Shown here one piece after another: positions 1 to 10,570 of a DNA stretch of 64,000 nucleotides; position 1 is the first letter of the stretch; each line of letters begins with the position of its first letter. The notes beneath the pieces were generated by a model. That model did not search any database and was not told where the DNA came from. It was given only the letters and a program-made list of their open reading frames with translations. Origin of the DNA: Dactylorhiza incarnata (Eukaryota; Streptophyta; Magnoliopsida; Asparagales; Orchidaceae); NCBI GenBank assembly GCA_033032865.1, contig JAWHQI010000049.1, positions 2,418,001-2,482,000 of the forward strand, given 5' to 3'. The position numbers and the translations under genes were made by a program.

Positions 1-183
1 TTAGGGTCCAAGTGTTGGTTTTGTCCCCAATGTGTTATTAGTGACCCATTGACCTCCCTTAAGGGTTAGGAAGATTTGGGTGAGGTCAATTTGACCAATT
101 TGAGACCACCCAAGGGATTCCCTATGAGGTCATGGGTGCCATGGTGGGGTTAGGTGGTCAACTTGAGGCACAAAAGTCACCTC
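1..183. other. Non-coding flank of element C
   Basis: No coding sequence is visible. The stretch is rich in TTGACC/GGTCAA words and shares a phrase (gggtgaggtcaatttgacca) with positions near 56974, so it appears to belong to the same unknown non-coding repeat into which elements C and D inserted. The edge with the C LTR is fuzzy: the expected LTR terminus found at 34994 has no clear counterpart here, so the border is placed where similarity to the other C LTRs ends. Confidence 0.4.
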
Positions 184-1837
184 TTAGACGCATAGTGTGC
201 CTCTGAGAATTCTCTAGAGCGGGGTGAATAGAGATTTTAACAAATTCTTTACACTAAATATGCACACACAATAAACTACTCTAATAACTATGCATTCAGC
301 AATACCAATTCAGAATAAAGTAGAATAGGAAACAGTAAACAGAAATAGAAAACAGTAAAGGGACAGCATAGAAAAGAAATACATAAGACAGAAATTTTAT
401 AGTGGTTCCCCAAAAATGTGGGTACTCCACTCTTTTACCACCTTGGTAGGATTGCACTAACAGTGCCTGAGTCTTTTGATAAGGAGATTCTCAAAACTAG
501 CCCTGAGTCTTTTGATAAGGAGACTCTTAGAACCACTAAGTCTTTTGCTAAGGAGACTCTTAGAACCACTGAGTCTTTTCCTAAGGAGACTCTTAGAACC
601 ACTGAATCTTTTCCTAAGGAGACTCATAGAACCACTGAATCCTTTGAAGAGAGATTCATAAAACTCTTTTACAATTGCATAATATATAAGAACAGTAGAA
701 GAAGAAGCAGAAGAGAATTCGATTCTTCAGTTAGAATCCTTCAGCAGCTATCTCTCTGGAAGTTGTTGCTTCTGTGTACTTCAGGATCAGAATATAATGG
801 ACCCTTGCTTAAGATAGTGATGATTGCAAAGGTTATGAGCTTTGATCCTGATATTCTCTGCACTTTAGTTGGCTTGTTGTTGTATGATGTAGAAGAAGAA
901 GCAGCAAGCTTGTTGTTTTTGTTTTTCTGTATAGAGAAGTTATTCTGCTATTCTGTCTTAGAGAGCTTGAGGAAGAAGACGAATACAGAATCACTCAGAT
1001 TGGTTTTTTTTCTTTCTTCTGGAAACTTATTCTTTGTCGAATATTGTTTGATTTCTTTCCACTTCTGTTCTGTCCTTTTAAGAAATATCCATTGGACATT
1101 TAGTATTACATATTATTTATGTTTCCGGGCCTGTCCATCTGATTTGAATAATTTCGAACAATATTTTTGTTGTACCTATGAAATACTCCATTCTATTCTT
1201 GTAAATAATCGAGCCATTGTAATTTAAATTTCCTCTTTGAAAACTTTGGAGAAGGATCAGAAAGGACAGCAGAAAATATACTATTTTTGTATGTATTCGA
1301 CGCTGCGTCGACTTCTTTATTCTTCATATCGACACACCTTTGAGTTCTTATAGAAGTAGCTTCAAATTACTTCTTAGCTCTTGCTAAACTTAGTTGTCAA
1401 TGTTGCGTCGAGTACTTATCGACGTATTCGTCGAGTTGAAGACTTGGACTTGAACTTTACCTTCTGCATCAAATTGAAGTCGAAGTTACGTCAACTTCTA
1501 AGATGGCTTCGACAGGCTCTTCCTTCTGCGTCGAGTTCATTTCGACATTGCGTCTACTTCACTTGATCCTTCGACAAGCAGTCTGAGTTACTTCGACTTT
1601 CAGTTAGTGTTGCGTTGTCTTCTAGTCGAAGTTGCGTCGACTCCTGTTCGACGAAAGTTTTAACTCAACTGAATTTGTGCTTATCATAGACCTGGACTTG
1701 ACGCACTATGTGAATTTGATATCCTAGGACTTCTAATGACCAGATTACCCTCTCTATACAATATGGGTAATACAACCTAGATGATGAAATTACTTTAAAA
1801 TAATTTGTTAAATAAATCTCAAGGGTTTTTCCCAACA
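184..1837 (-). repeat. 3' LTR of element C
   Basis: Matches the LTR copies at 34994-36641 and 37893-41272 (same orientation). On the minus strand it begins TGTTGGGAAAAACCC at 1837, directly after a polypurine tract. It contains a GCGTCGAC/TCGACG array (about 1298-1650), a tandem 30-36 bp repeat around 470-650, the conserved box corresponding to GGGGAACCACTATAAAA (378-415 region) and a CTCTATTCACCCC segment near its end. The low-coordinate end is degraded. Open frames seen on the plus strand here are antisense and repeat-derived. Confidence 0.8.
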
Positions 1838-1848
1838 ATCTCCCCATA
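1838..1848 (-). promoter_or_regulatory. Polypurine tract of element C
   Basis: The minus strand reads ATATGGGGAGAT immediately before the LTR start TGTTGGG. This is the expected plus-strand priming site. The same GGGGGAGATTGTTGG arrangement precedes the 3' LTRs of elements B and E. Confidence 0.75.
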
Positions 1849-2087
1849 TTTATCTTTAACAAATTTTATACATAATGTAAGTGACTTCAAACATACAGTT
1901 GAATAAAAGCACAGTACAAACACATATACAATAGACAGAAATAAAAGACATCATTGCACAGATGCATAAATCAACATGACAAATTTGCGATTGATAAAAT
2001 TGTCTTTCATAGTTATATCTCCAAGTATTGTTACTGAGATAATATAATAGAAATTGTTCATCTACAGAATACCTGTACTAATTCTAT

Positions 2088-2863
2088 TCATGTGGAGGAG
2101 TTTTCCTCTTTCTTGAGAAGACCAGTGGTACCACCTTTCTTAGGGAAAGCACCAGAGTCCCATCCTCCTCTTCATCTATCTTGTTTGCTCCTTGGTGAGT
2201 GTCATCTTCATTAAGAGACTCCCCCTGAGTTGGTGCTTCCTTTTCAGCTCACTGGGCAGCCTCATTTGCAATCGATGACACTTCATCCAAAAGTTGATCA
2301 TCTTCTAGGAACTCCCCCTTGATTAATGCAGGGATTTCTGCCAAAGGCTCATCCTGAGGATTTGTAAGAGGCCCCCCCAAGATATGTGCATCTGGATTTG
2401 AGGCATCATGAACATCTGTAATTGCTGTTTGAAATACAGTAAGCATATTTGGATTATTATGATCAGAATCGTCAGCCATCATGTCCTTCTCCTGACCCTC
2501 CTTTTCATGACCAAGCATTTCCTGCTCATGGAAATTCTACCCCTTATGAATCTTACTGACCAGGGAGGTTAAGAACTCTTTAGACACCATGGAGGAGGAC
2601 ATAAATGTTTTGAGAGCCAGGATAGAATCTTTTGATTCCTACAATTCACTCTCAATATGGGAGTACTTCTTGTTGAACTTTCTGGCTTGAGTCAGCAATA
2701 GATCAGCAAATATTCCCATAGACAATCCTACTACTTTTGAAATTATTTGTTCAATATCAAAAGGAGTAGAATGAGAGGTAGAATAAGAGGTGTGGATTGG
2801 ATAACTGCAGGGATTGTTGTGGAATCCTCATTGAATTTTGGGAAATTTTAGTGGATTGGTGAT
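2088..2863 (-). pseudogene. Envelope-like protein of element C, C-terminal part
   Basis: Continuation of the envelope-like gene begun at 32319/15734, cut here by insertion of element A. The longest open piece (2518-2249) is acidic and includes PLAEIPALIKGEF, resembling the EIPAQ/EGEP repeats in the tails of the A and B envelope-like proteins. Upstream is a helical-looking stretch (IEQIISKVVGLSMGIFADLL) followed by in-frame stops. The probable natural end is the TGA at 2088-2090, after a basic segment (KKGGTTGLLKKEE). No signal peptide or membrane span is seen. Assignment rests on position between ORF start and polypurine tract, orientation and composition. The function is unknown; 'envelope-like' is only the family's customary label. 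Confidence 0.6.
2859..2863. other. Target-site duplication of element A, left copy (gtgat)
   Basis: GTGAT here precedes the TGTTGGG start of the LTR and recurs at 14824-14828 behind the 3' LTR. The right copy lies four bases (agta) beyond the canonical CA end, so the match is good but the spacing is unusual. Confidence 0.55.
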
Positions 2864-4255
2864 TGTTGGGAATATTGCCCTCAATGTTCCCTTGATTTGA
2901 AGAGGCATCACACTCAATGTTAAGTACATATTGTATTTCATAAACCCTATTCTACATCATGTATATGCAGGGTTAGGTTCTTCTAAGCATTGGAATAAGT
3001 TCTGTGGTTTTATTGACAGAACTGCTGAGACGACATCTCTGTCTCAGCTGAACCATTGAGATGAGGACAAGAGCCGCTGGGAAGGGGTCTACCTCAGCTT
3101 AGCTGCATTTAGATAGAATCCGCTGAGAAGACTATCTGTCTTAGCGGATCCGCTGAGATGAAGACAGATTCAGCCGCTGAGACTGAAGACTGTCTCAGCC
3201 CAACCGCTGAGACAGATTCATATTTGAATAAAGCACTGGCGGGATTTGCTTTTGTCGCAAGCAGCTGTAAAGTAATATAAAGTATTATATTCCCCTCTAT
3301 ATTGTGTTAGGGCCCTCCTTAGAGCCATTGCAGATAGAAAAGAGTATAAAAGAACAAGTTAGGGCATTATGGAAAGGGTGCTGATAATTTGAAAAGAAAC
3401 CTACTGTTCTATTGACGGCTTCCTCAAGTGATCTCTTTATGCTTCCTGAATCTACAAGGAGAGAATATTGTTCTTTCTGATTCAATCAATAAGAGCAAGT
3501 GGATCCTTCCTCATGTACTGCAGAGAAAGATAAGTTAGAAGCAAGGTCTGAAGTTATTGCCTTTCAGCCCTGCTTTAGGTCAGCACCTGTAGTGAATCAA
3601 CAACAGAAGACAAAAGCTGAAGGATACATCTTAATTGTCTTCTGTTGTAAGATTAAATTATAACCTCTGTAAGAACACTTGTGTTCTGAGTTTGTAGGGC
3701 ATTTTGCTTGAGTTGTATGGTTGTTGAGCCTGAGTAGTAAGGCTATTAAGCCAGAGTGTTTAAGGTTGTTGACCCTAAGAAGTAAAGATGAACTCCCAGC
3801 TTGAGTGTAGGATCTCTGGGGAGATCTTAGGTAGGGCTTCTTGATAGGTCTGATGTAGGAGATCAGTGGATCTTTGATTTATAGGAGTTGGAGCACTCTG
3901 AGAAGTAAGGTTGGTTGAGCCTGAGGTAGGGATGTTTAGCATGAGGTAGGGTTTAATGAAAACCTGCGAGATCTTGAGGGATCTTTGTTGTAAGTTCTTG
4001 GAGCTGAGTTTAGAGGATGTTGCCTTGTCTAATACACTGTTAGAAAGGTTTAGAGGGAGAGTGGACTACCCATAGACACACTGTCTTGGGGAACCACTAT
4101 AAAAGACTGTGTGTTTTTGAGTTGTGCTTTTGCTATTTACTTTAATCTAACAACTGATAGCAATAAATAAAGAATATCAAAGAGACCTATTCACCCCCTT
4201 CCCCACCCCCCACCCCCTCTCTAGGTGAATTAGGATACTACCCTATAAACTATCA
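2864..4255 (+). repeat. 5' LTR of element A
   Basis: Starts TGTTGGGAATATTGCCC and ends ACTATCA just before the primer site; it pairs with 13430-14819. Modules in order: dyad array (3021-3215), AT-rich TATA-like segment (about 3270-3290), tandem repeats of GTTGAGCCTGAG type (about 3716-3960), the box GGGGAACCACTATAAAA (4092-4108), then CCTATTCACCCCC with interrupted C runs and CTCTAGGTGA. Confidence 0.88.
3021..3215 (+). repeat. CCGCTGAGAC / GTCTCAGCGG dyad array in the 5' LTR of A
   Basis: About ten imperfect copies of CCGCTGAGAC and its reverse complement GTCTCAGCGG alternate over 200 bp, several close enough to form hairpins (for example CCGCTGAGA...TCTTAGCGG near 3120-3150). It lies ahead of the TATA-like region, so it probably falls in U3. 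The same array occurs at 13586-13781 (3' LTR) and 10202-10355 (before the envelope-like ORF). Confidence 0.75.
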
Positions 4256-4257
4256 AG

Positions 4258-4268
4258 TGGTATCAGAG
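4258..4268 (+). promoter_or_regulatory. Primer binding site of element A
   Basis: TGGTATCAGAG lies two bases after the LTR end. It is complementary to the 3' end of plant initiator methionine tRNA, the usual primer for SIRE-type copia elements. Confidence 0.85.
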
Positions 4269-4326
4269 ATAGGTTGGTTAAAAGGACTTAACAGTCTGAC
4301 CAGATCCTACAAAGGAGTTGTCAAAT

Positions 4327-6878
4327 ATGAATCCAATGGATGCCACTGGAGGTCAGAAGGAGATGGGGTCTATGAAGTTGTCCATATGCAAAAAAGAGAC
4401 TTTTGGCATATGGAAGGAAAGGGTTTGGCTGTTCATGGAAGCCTCGGACCCTAGGATATATATTACTATCAAGTAGTGTCCCTTTGTCTTCCCAAAGCCC
4501 TCCACTATAAATCCTACAAGACATGTGGCCAAGTTATATGCTGAAATGACAAAGGATGAAATTGCACTTGCTACAGTAGACAAGAGTGCTCAAAATATAA
4601 TCATAAATGAAATTGAGGATTCCACCTTCCAAAGCTTGGTGCATTGTGAGACTGCCAAGGATATGTGGGATACACTTATTATGTATATGGAAGGCACTGA
4701 TGAAGTGAGAGATGATAGGAAATCCCTCATCAACCAGGAATATGAAGGCTTCAGGCAACAAAGCCTGAAATGCATAGCTGACTGCTATGAGAGGTTCTTA
4801 ATAATAGTGAATGAGATGAGGACCTATGAAAGGGTCTTCACCTATTATGAGTTGAATGATAAATTCCCGAGATCTCTAACCAGAGATTGGGATACAAAGA
4901 TATGTGCCATCAAAGAAGTGGAAAAGTTGGGTGAGACTCCTCGCCATACACTGTATGGAAAGCTGCTCTCCTATAAGATGCAGCTATCTGCAAGGAAGGA
5001 GGAGGACACATCCACCAAGCCTCATGCAAAGGAGAGAGTTGTGGATTTCAAATCTGAAATCTCCAAGAAGAGCAAAGCAAGGATTCCCTCCCCACCAAGA
5101 AGGGTTGCTGACTCATAAAATTATGAGCCCAGCACATCAGACAGCACCTCATTTGATGAGGAGTTTGCTGCCTTCACAAGGCACTTCAAGAAGCTGATGA
5201 GGAGGAAGTAGTGGAAGAACAAACCTTCATCCTCCTCACATTCCAAGAAGGATCACAGCAGATCAGAAAGGCAGCACCCCAAGGGGGACAGGTATGACTC
5301 TAAACATGTTAAACATATTTCAAATAATGTTATATGTTATTGTTGTAGCAAACCTGGACATGTCATAGATGACAGTCCAGTCAAGAGAAAGAAGAAAGAT
5401 GATAAGAAGCCTCATCACCAGAAGGGAAGGAAGAGAGAAAAATCATTCCTAGAAAAGAAGGAGAAAAGCTGGAGTGAATCTGAGTCTTCATCCTCAGATT
5501 TAGAAGAAGAAGAAGAGGAAGCCTACATTGGGTTGTTTGCAGCTGAAGAGGATGACGATACCACTGCTAAGGTTGGGATCAGTGCCCCTCCGTCACACTC
5601 AAATAATGACAATGAGGAGGATGAAGATGAAGATAAATATTATGGCTTAGTAGACATGTCTGATGATGAAGAAAGTCAGGATAATCCTGACAAGGTATCA
5701 ATTCCTCTCACCCCCTCTTCTGCTTATGAGTATGTACCAGAAGCTGAAGTATGTTCATCATATGATGAGAATGGTTCAGATTCTGAATTGGATGTCAATC
5801 AATTGATTGACAAGTATGGTGCTCTATTGGAAGCTCTAAAGAAGAGCAAGAAGCAAGCCAAGAGGCAAGCTCAGTAAATTACCTCCCTTCAGTAGGCAAA
5901 GCATGATACACTGAGTCATCTCCCCAGGTGGCTCAGATGAGCAGAGAAATATGCCATCTGAAGGGAATTATAATAGTCCAATTGAGTACCATCATCCAAA
6001 GAACTAGGTCATCAAGGACCTTGAGGAGAAGCTTCTCAAAGAGAAGAGCTTAGTGGCTCAATTCTCCAAACCCAAATCTGTACAAGCCATCATTGACACC
6101 TTCTCCTCCCAAACTAATAGGAGAGGACTAGGTTTCAACAATGTGCCAGTGGGTGATGGGAATGGAGGAAAGGGCAAGGCCAAGGCAAAGCCTCATACCA
6201 CCTTTTCAAAGGTGTTGCTTCCCTCCAACAGATATGACCAGGACAGCATGTATGGTCACTAGAAGAATGGAAGTTCATATAGGAAGGAAAATACTCCTTA
6301 CTATAGTAGAAGAAAGGGAATGGGGATGAGTGCTTTGAAAGCTCCCCATGAAGAAATTCAAATGGCTCATACTGAACTATTTGTTTTGCTACTTCAGCCC
6401 CTTCATTCAAGAATAAGGAAGCTGACTCTTCCAATTCCCTCCTAGCAAAACATTTGGATGTTGTCAAGACTATAGTCAAGTCTAACAGCTCAGTATCTGA
6501 GGCCATCAAATCTTGCTTAGCTGTCAATCCAATGCAAGCTAATGACATTCAGATTATGACTACAATGATTGGTCATAGACAGTCATTCAGCCAGATTATT
6601 GCTAACAGGAATAGGAAGAATGTTGTTGTCTTCTCCCCTTAACCTAAGCATATAGATGTTCCTTCCACCTCCCAGAATGTTCAGAAGAGAAGGTACAACA
6701 TTCATGAATGTTGGTGTTGTGAAAAGGTGGGACACTTTGCCATAGATTGTTGGCACAATCCCAATATGCCTAATGCAAAGAGGAGATTTCCTGCAAAGGC
6801 TGCAGCAGGTGTGAGTAAGTCTGGTTATGCTAAAAAGGACTAAGACCCAAAATCAATTGGTCTCTTAAGGGGAAATGA
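4327..6878 (+). pseudogene. Gag polyprotein of element A (broken)
   Basis: Capsid-type protein that would assemble the particle and bind element RNA. Translation from ATG 4327 gives a start like the B/D gag (MKLSICKKETFGIWKERV, MEASDPRIYI) with the UBN2-type core WDTLIMYMEGTDEVRDDRKS around 4670-4730. In-frame stops fall at 4474, 5116, 5209 and 5875, and the frame changes between 5877 and 6053. A first zinc knuckle at about 5338 (CYCCSKPGHVIDDS) has lost its last cysteine (Ser). A second knuckle near 6710 (CWCCEKVGHFAIDC) is intact. Acidic and lysine-rich segments lie between them. The gag end (TGA at 6876-6878) overlaps an ATG used by the protease frame. Confidence 0.8.
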
Positions 6879-9800
6879 ATTGCATTCTACATGCTAGTTC
6901 AAGTACCAGCCTAAAGAAAATACGGTACTTGGACAGTGGGTGCTCAAGGCACATCACAGGCACCAGAAGTCTTCTACATGAGTACACTGCTATGAAGAAT
7001 GGACCTAAAGTCATATTTGGTGAGTCTGAAAAGGGAGTCACCAAAGGATATGGTATGATCTCCAATGGCTTAGTCTCTATCACAAGGGTATGTTATGTTG
7101 AAGGATTGCAACATAACCTTGTTAGCATAAGTCAACTATGTGACTTGGGCCATGTCATTGAATTAAACAATGACAAGTGCTTGATCTGAAAGTCAAATGA
7201 CTTAGAGAACATTCTCAGGCACTAGGAGTGGGAATGTTTATTGCTTAAATTTTATTTGCAATAATTCTTTATCTCCTGTGTGTCTTGTGGCTAATGAAAG
7301 TGAGTCTCTTTGTGTTCAATGGCACAAAAGACTTGCCCACATTAACTACAAGACAATGTATAGACTATTTTCTACAAACCTTATTAGGAATAGTCCAAAT
7401 TTAAAATGTATTAAAAGTGGTCCTTGTCATGCATGCCAAATAGGCAAGAAAACTAGGGCCACCTTTAAAGCATTGGATCCAAAGACACTGAAAGATGTCT
7501 TTATCTGTTGCATATGGACTTGTTTGGTCCTTTGCCAATTTAGAGCCTAGGGGAGAAGTTGTATACTTTAGTGATTGTTGATGATCACTCAAAATATACT
7601 TGGGAATTCTTCTTGAAGAAGAAATCTGATACTTTGGAGGTCATCATAAACCATGTTAAGGCAATCCAGAATGAACTGCAATGTAATGTGGTCAGAACTA
7701 GAATTGACTATGGCACAGAATCTCAATCAGGGGCCATGACAAAGTTTTGTCAAGGACTTGGTATCACCCAAGAGTTTTCCTTCCCAAGGACTCAACAGCA
7801 AAATTGTGTGTATGAGAGGAGGAATAGGACCTTGATAGAAGGTGGGAGAACATTGTTTAGTGACTCCTCACTCCTAGAATATTTCTGGGCTGATGCAGTC
7901 AATACTACTTATTATGTTCTCAATAGATCTTCTATCAATAAGGCCCTTGGAATAACCCCCTATGAAATTCTGATAAGCAAACAACCAACCATTTCATATT
8001 TTAGAATATTTGGCTGCAAATGCAATATTTTGAATAATGGAAAATCCCAACTAACAAAGTTTGCTGAAAAATGCAATGTTTGGGTTCTTGTTAGATATAG
8101 CTCACATAGCAGGGCCTATAGTGCACTCAACAAAAAAACTCATGTTGTAGAAGAGTCTATGCATGTTGTATTTGATGAGGCCAGACTACTTTATAAGGGT
8201 TGGTCCAGTTCTCCAATTATGACAGGTAATGAACAAAAGATGCAAGATATTTCTATCCAAGACATACACATCACAAGCAAAATCTATTCAAATGTTGTTG
8301 TTCCTAAAGATGAAGATCAACAAGCTGCTGAAGAACCTGCTGCTCTAGAAGAAGAGTTGTAGATTGTGGATAGATTCCCTGCAGCAAACATGCATCTAAT
8401 GGATCATCCAAGGAACCAGATAATTTGAGATGAGAACCAAGGGATGATCACCATACGCAGGGCTCATAATGAAACTATATTCCAGAGTTTCTATCACAGA
8501 TGGAGCCCAAGAAGTTTGAAGAAGCAAATCTAGATACATTCTGTATTCAAGCCATGCAAGAAGAGCTTCTACAATTCTAGAGGTGCAAGGTATGGAAATT
8601 TGTGCCAATTCCTCAAGGACACAACATCATTGGCACCAAGTGGATCTACAGAAATAAGCTTGATGAGAATGGCATCATCATCATGAACAAGGCTAGATTG
8701 GTGGCCAAGGGATACAAGCAAAAAGAAGGTATTGACTTTGATCAAACCTTTGCTCCAGTTGCAAGGTTAGAAGCAATAAGGCTCTTTCTTGCCTATGCTG
8801 CCCACAAGGGGTTCAAAGTATACCAGATGGATGTCATGTCAGCTTTTCTGAATGGCAATCTAAAGGAAGAGGTATATGTATAGCAACCCTTAGGTTTTGT
8901 TCATCCATCCATTTCCTCTTATGTCTATTTACTTAGGAAAGCACTATATGGTCTAAAGCAAGCCCCTGGGGATTGGTATGAGACCTTGTCGAGCTTAGTC
9001 ATCAAGAACAAGTTCTTGAGGGGAAAGATAGATAGTAAATTGTTTCTTAGGGAAACAAAGGGCAAATGTCTCCTAGTCCAAATTTATGTTGATGAAATAA
9101 TTTTTGGGTCTACTGATGACAACCTTTGCAAATGGATTGCCAACCTTATGCAGGGGGTGTTTGAGATGAGTAGTATGGGAGAGCTCAAGTACTTTTTAGG
9201 CCTCCAAGTTAAATAGTTTGATGAGGAGATATTCATCTCTCAGACCAAGTACACTAGGGAGCTTATCAAGAAGTTTGGGATGGAATCAGCTTCCACCATG
9301 AAAACACCCATGGGGTCCAACATTTCCCTAGACAAGGATGGGAAGGGTAAGAACTTTGATGAATCCATATACAGGTGCATTATTGGGTCCCTGTTGTATC
9401 CAACTGCTAGTAGACCAGACATTATGTTTGTTACATATGTTTGTGCTAGGTACCAAGCATGCCCTAAGGAATCTCACTACTAAGTTGCAAAGAGGATTTT
9501 GAGATACCTCAAAGGCAGCCAACATCTTGGCCTTTGGTACCTAAGAACAATGATTTTGAACTGACTGGCTTTTCAGATGCAGATTTTGCAGGATGCAAAG
9601 AAGATAGGAAAAGCGCAAGTGGAACATGTCTATTCCTAGGACGGAGGCTGATATCTTGGAGCAGCAAGAAGCAGACCAGTGTGGCTATATCCACTTCTAA
9701 GTCTAAATATATAGCTGCACGGAGATTTTGTGCACAACAATTATGGATACAACACCAGTTAGAGGATTACAACCTCAAGGTAAGTCACTCTCCATTGTAT

Positions 9801-10064
9801 TGTGACTCATCCAGTGTTATATCTATTGCTAAGAATCTTGTCTCACATAACTTGACTAAGCATATAGAGATAAGGTATCATTTTATTAGAGAGAATGTAG
9901 AAAGTAAAGATATCTACCTTGAATTTGTCCCCACTAACAATCAAGTAACTGATATCTTTACAAAGCCATTGGATGAGGCTAAATTTAATGCTTTCCAAAT
10001 TGAGCTTGGTATGTTGAATCTAGAATACATGTCACCATTTCATATTATCTATCATGTTTATTAA
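6875..10064 (+). pseudogene. Pol polyprotein of element A: PR-INT-RT-RNase H (broken)
   Basis: Order typical of Ty1/copia. Protease: YLDSGCSRHITG at about 6920 (D-S-G active site). Pre-integrase zinc region: WHKRLAHINY...CHACQIGK (7318-7450). Integrase core 7500-8362: HMDLFGP lies out of frame with its neighbours; a D-Y-G-T-E segment and the ERRNRT glutamate remain. RT 8602-9216: AFLNGNL, then YVDEIIFGST in place of the usual YVDD, an Asp-to-Glu change at 9094-9096 that should cripple catalysis. RNase H 9534-10064: GFSDADFAGCKEDRKSASG and DIFTKPLDEAKF near the end. Frames alternate at least four times (near 7200, 7500, 8400-8600 and 9540), with stops such as 8881-8883. A relic. Confidence 0.88.
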
Positions 10065-10570
10065 TTTATTCCTTAGATTTGTTAAAACATGTATTCTTGT
10101 ATCACAAGCACTACTAGGATAGGTTGCTATCTAAAATACTTAGTAGCATGATTAGGACTAGAGATAATCCTACTTAAATTGTTCACTGGTAGGCAGTAAG
10201 GTCAACTGAAACAGTTGAGAAAGTTTCAGCTGAACCACTGAGACAGCTGAGAAAGTCTCAGGTGATCCGCTGAGACGGATAAAACAGTCTCAGCGGTTGA
10301 TAATACCTTGTCCCAGTGGGTTGTCTCTCCTTCTCAGCGGTTCCACTGAGACGGGCTGGTTCAATTAAATTTTATCTTAATTGACATTTTAGTAATATAA
10401 AATCAATTAAATTGATAGCTCAAATCAACATCTATCATTAGGGCAAACCTAAACCAAAACCAAGTGTATATAAATATAGCAATGTGATTAAATAATTACA
10501 AACCTTTTCACCCTAGCTGGCGAGACGAACCATCTTCCCACCCGTCTCAGTGACTTGTCCTTCGGAAAAA
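10065..10570 (+). promoter_or_regulatory. Pol to envelope-like intergenic region of A: candidate internal promoter
   Basis: A 506-bp gap. Positions 10202-10355 hold at least six CCGCTGAGAC/GTCTCAGCGG-type units, the same motif as in A's LTRs. A TATA box TATATAAATAT (10467-10477) follows, then an AT-rich and pyrimidine-containing leader to ATG 10571, about 95 bp downstream. A further CGAGACG...CGTCTCAG pair sits at 10521-10550. Promoter function is inferred from this LTR-like order of parts; no transcript evidence is available. Confidence 0.5.

Noticed and set aside
418..1227. A 269-codon plus-strand frame with repeated ESFxKETLRTT, with shorter versions at 35215-35619 and 38114-38515
   Set aside because: It lies antisense inside the C-type LTR and the repetition comes from the LTR's tandem DNA repeat. 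The reading frames differ in length and break between copies.
4258..4268. tRNA gene fragments at the TGGTATCAGAG sites
   Set aside because: Only the 11-16 base primer complement is present, with no cloverleaf around it.
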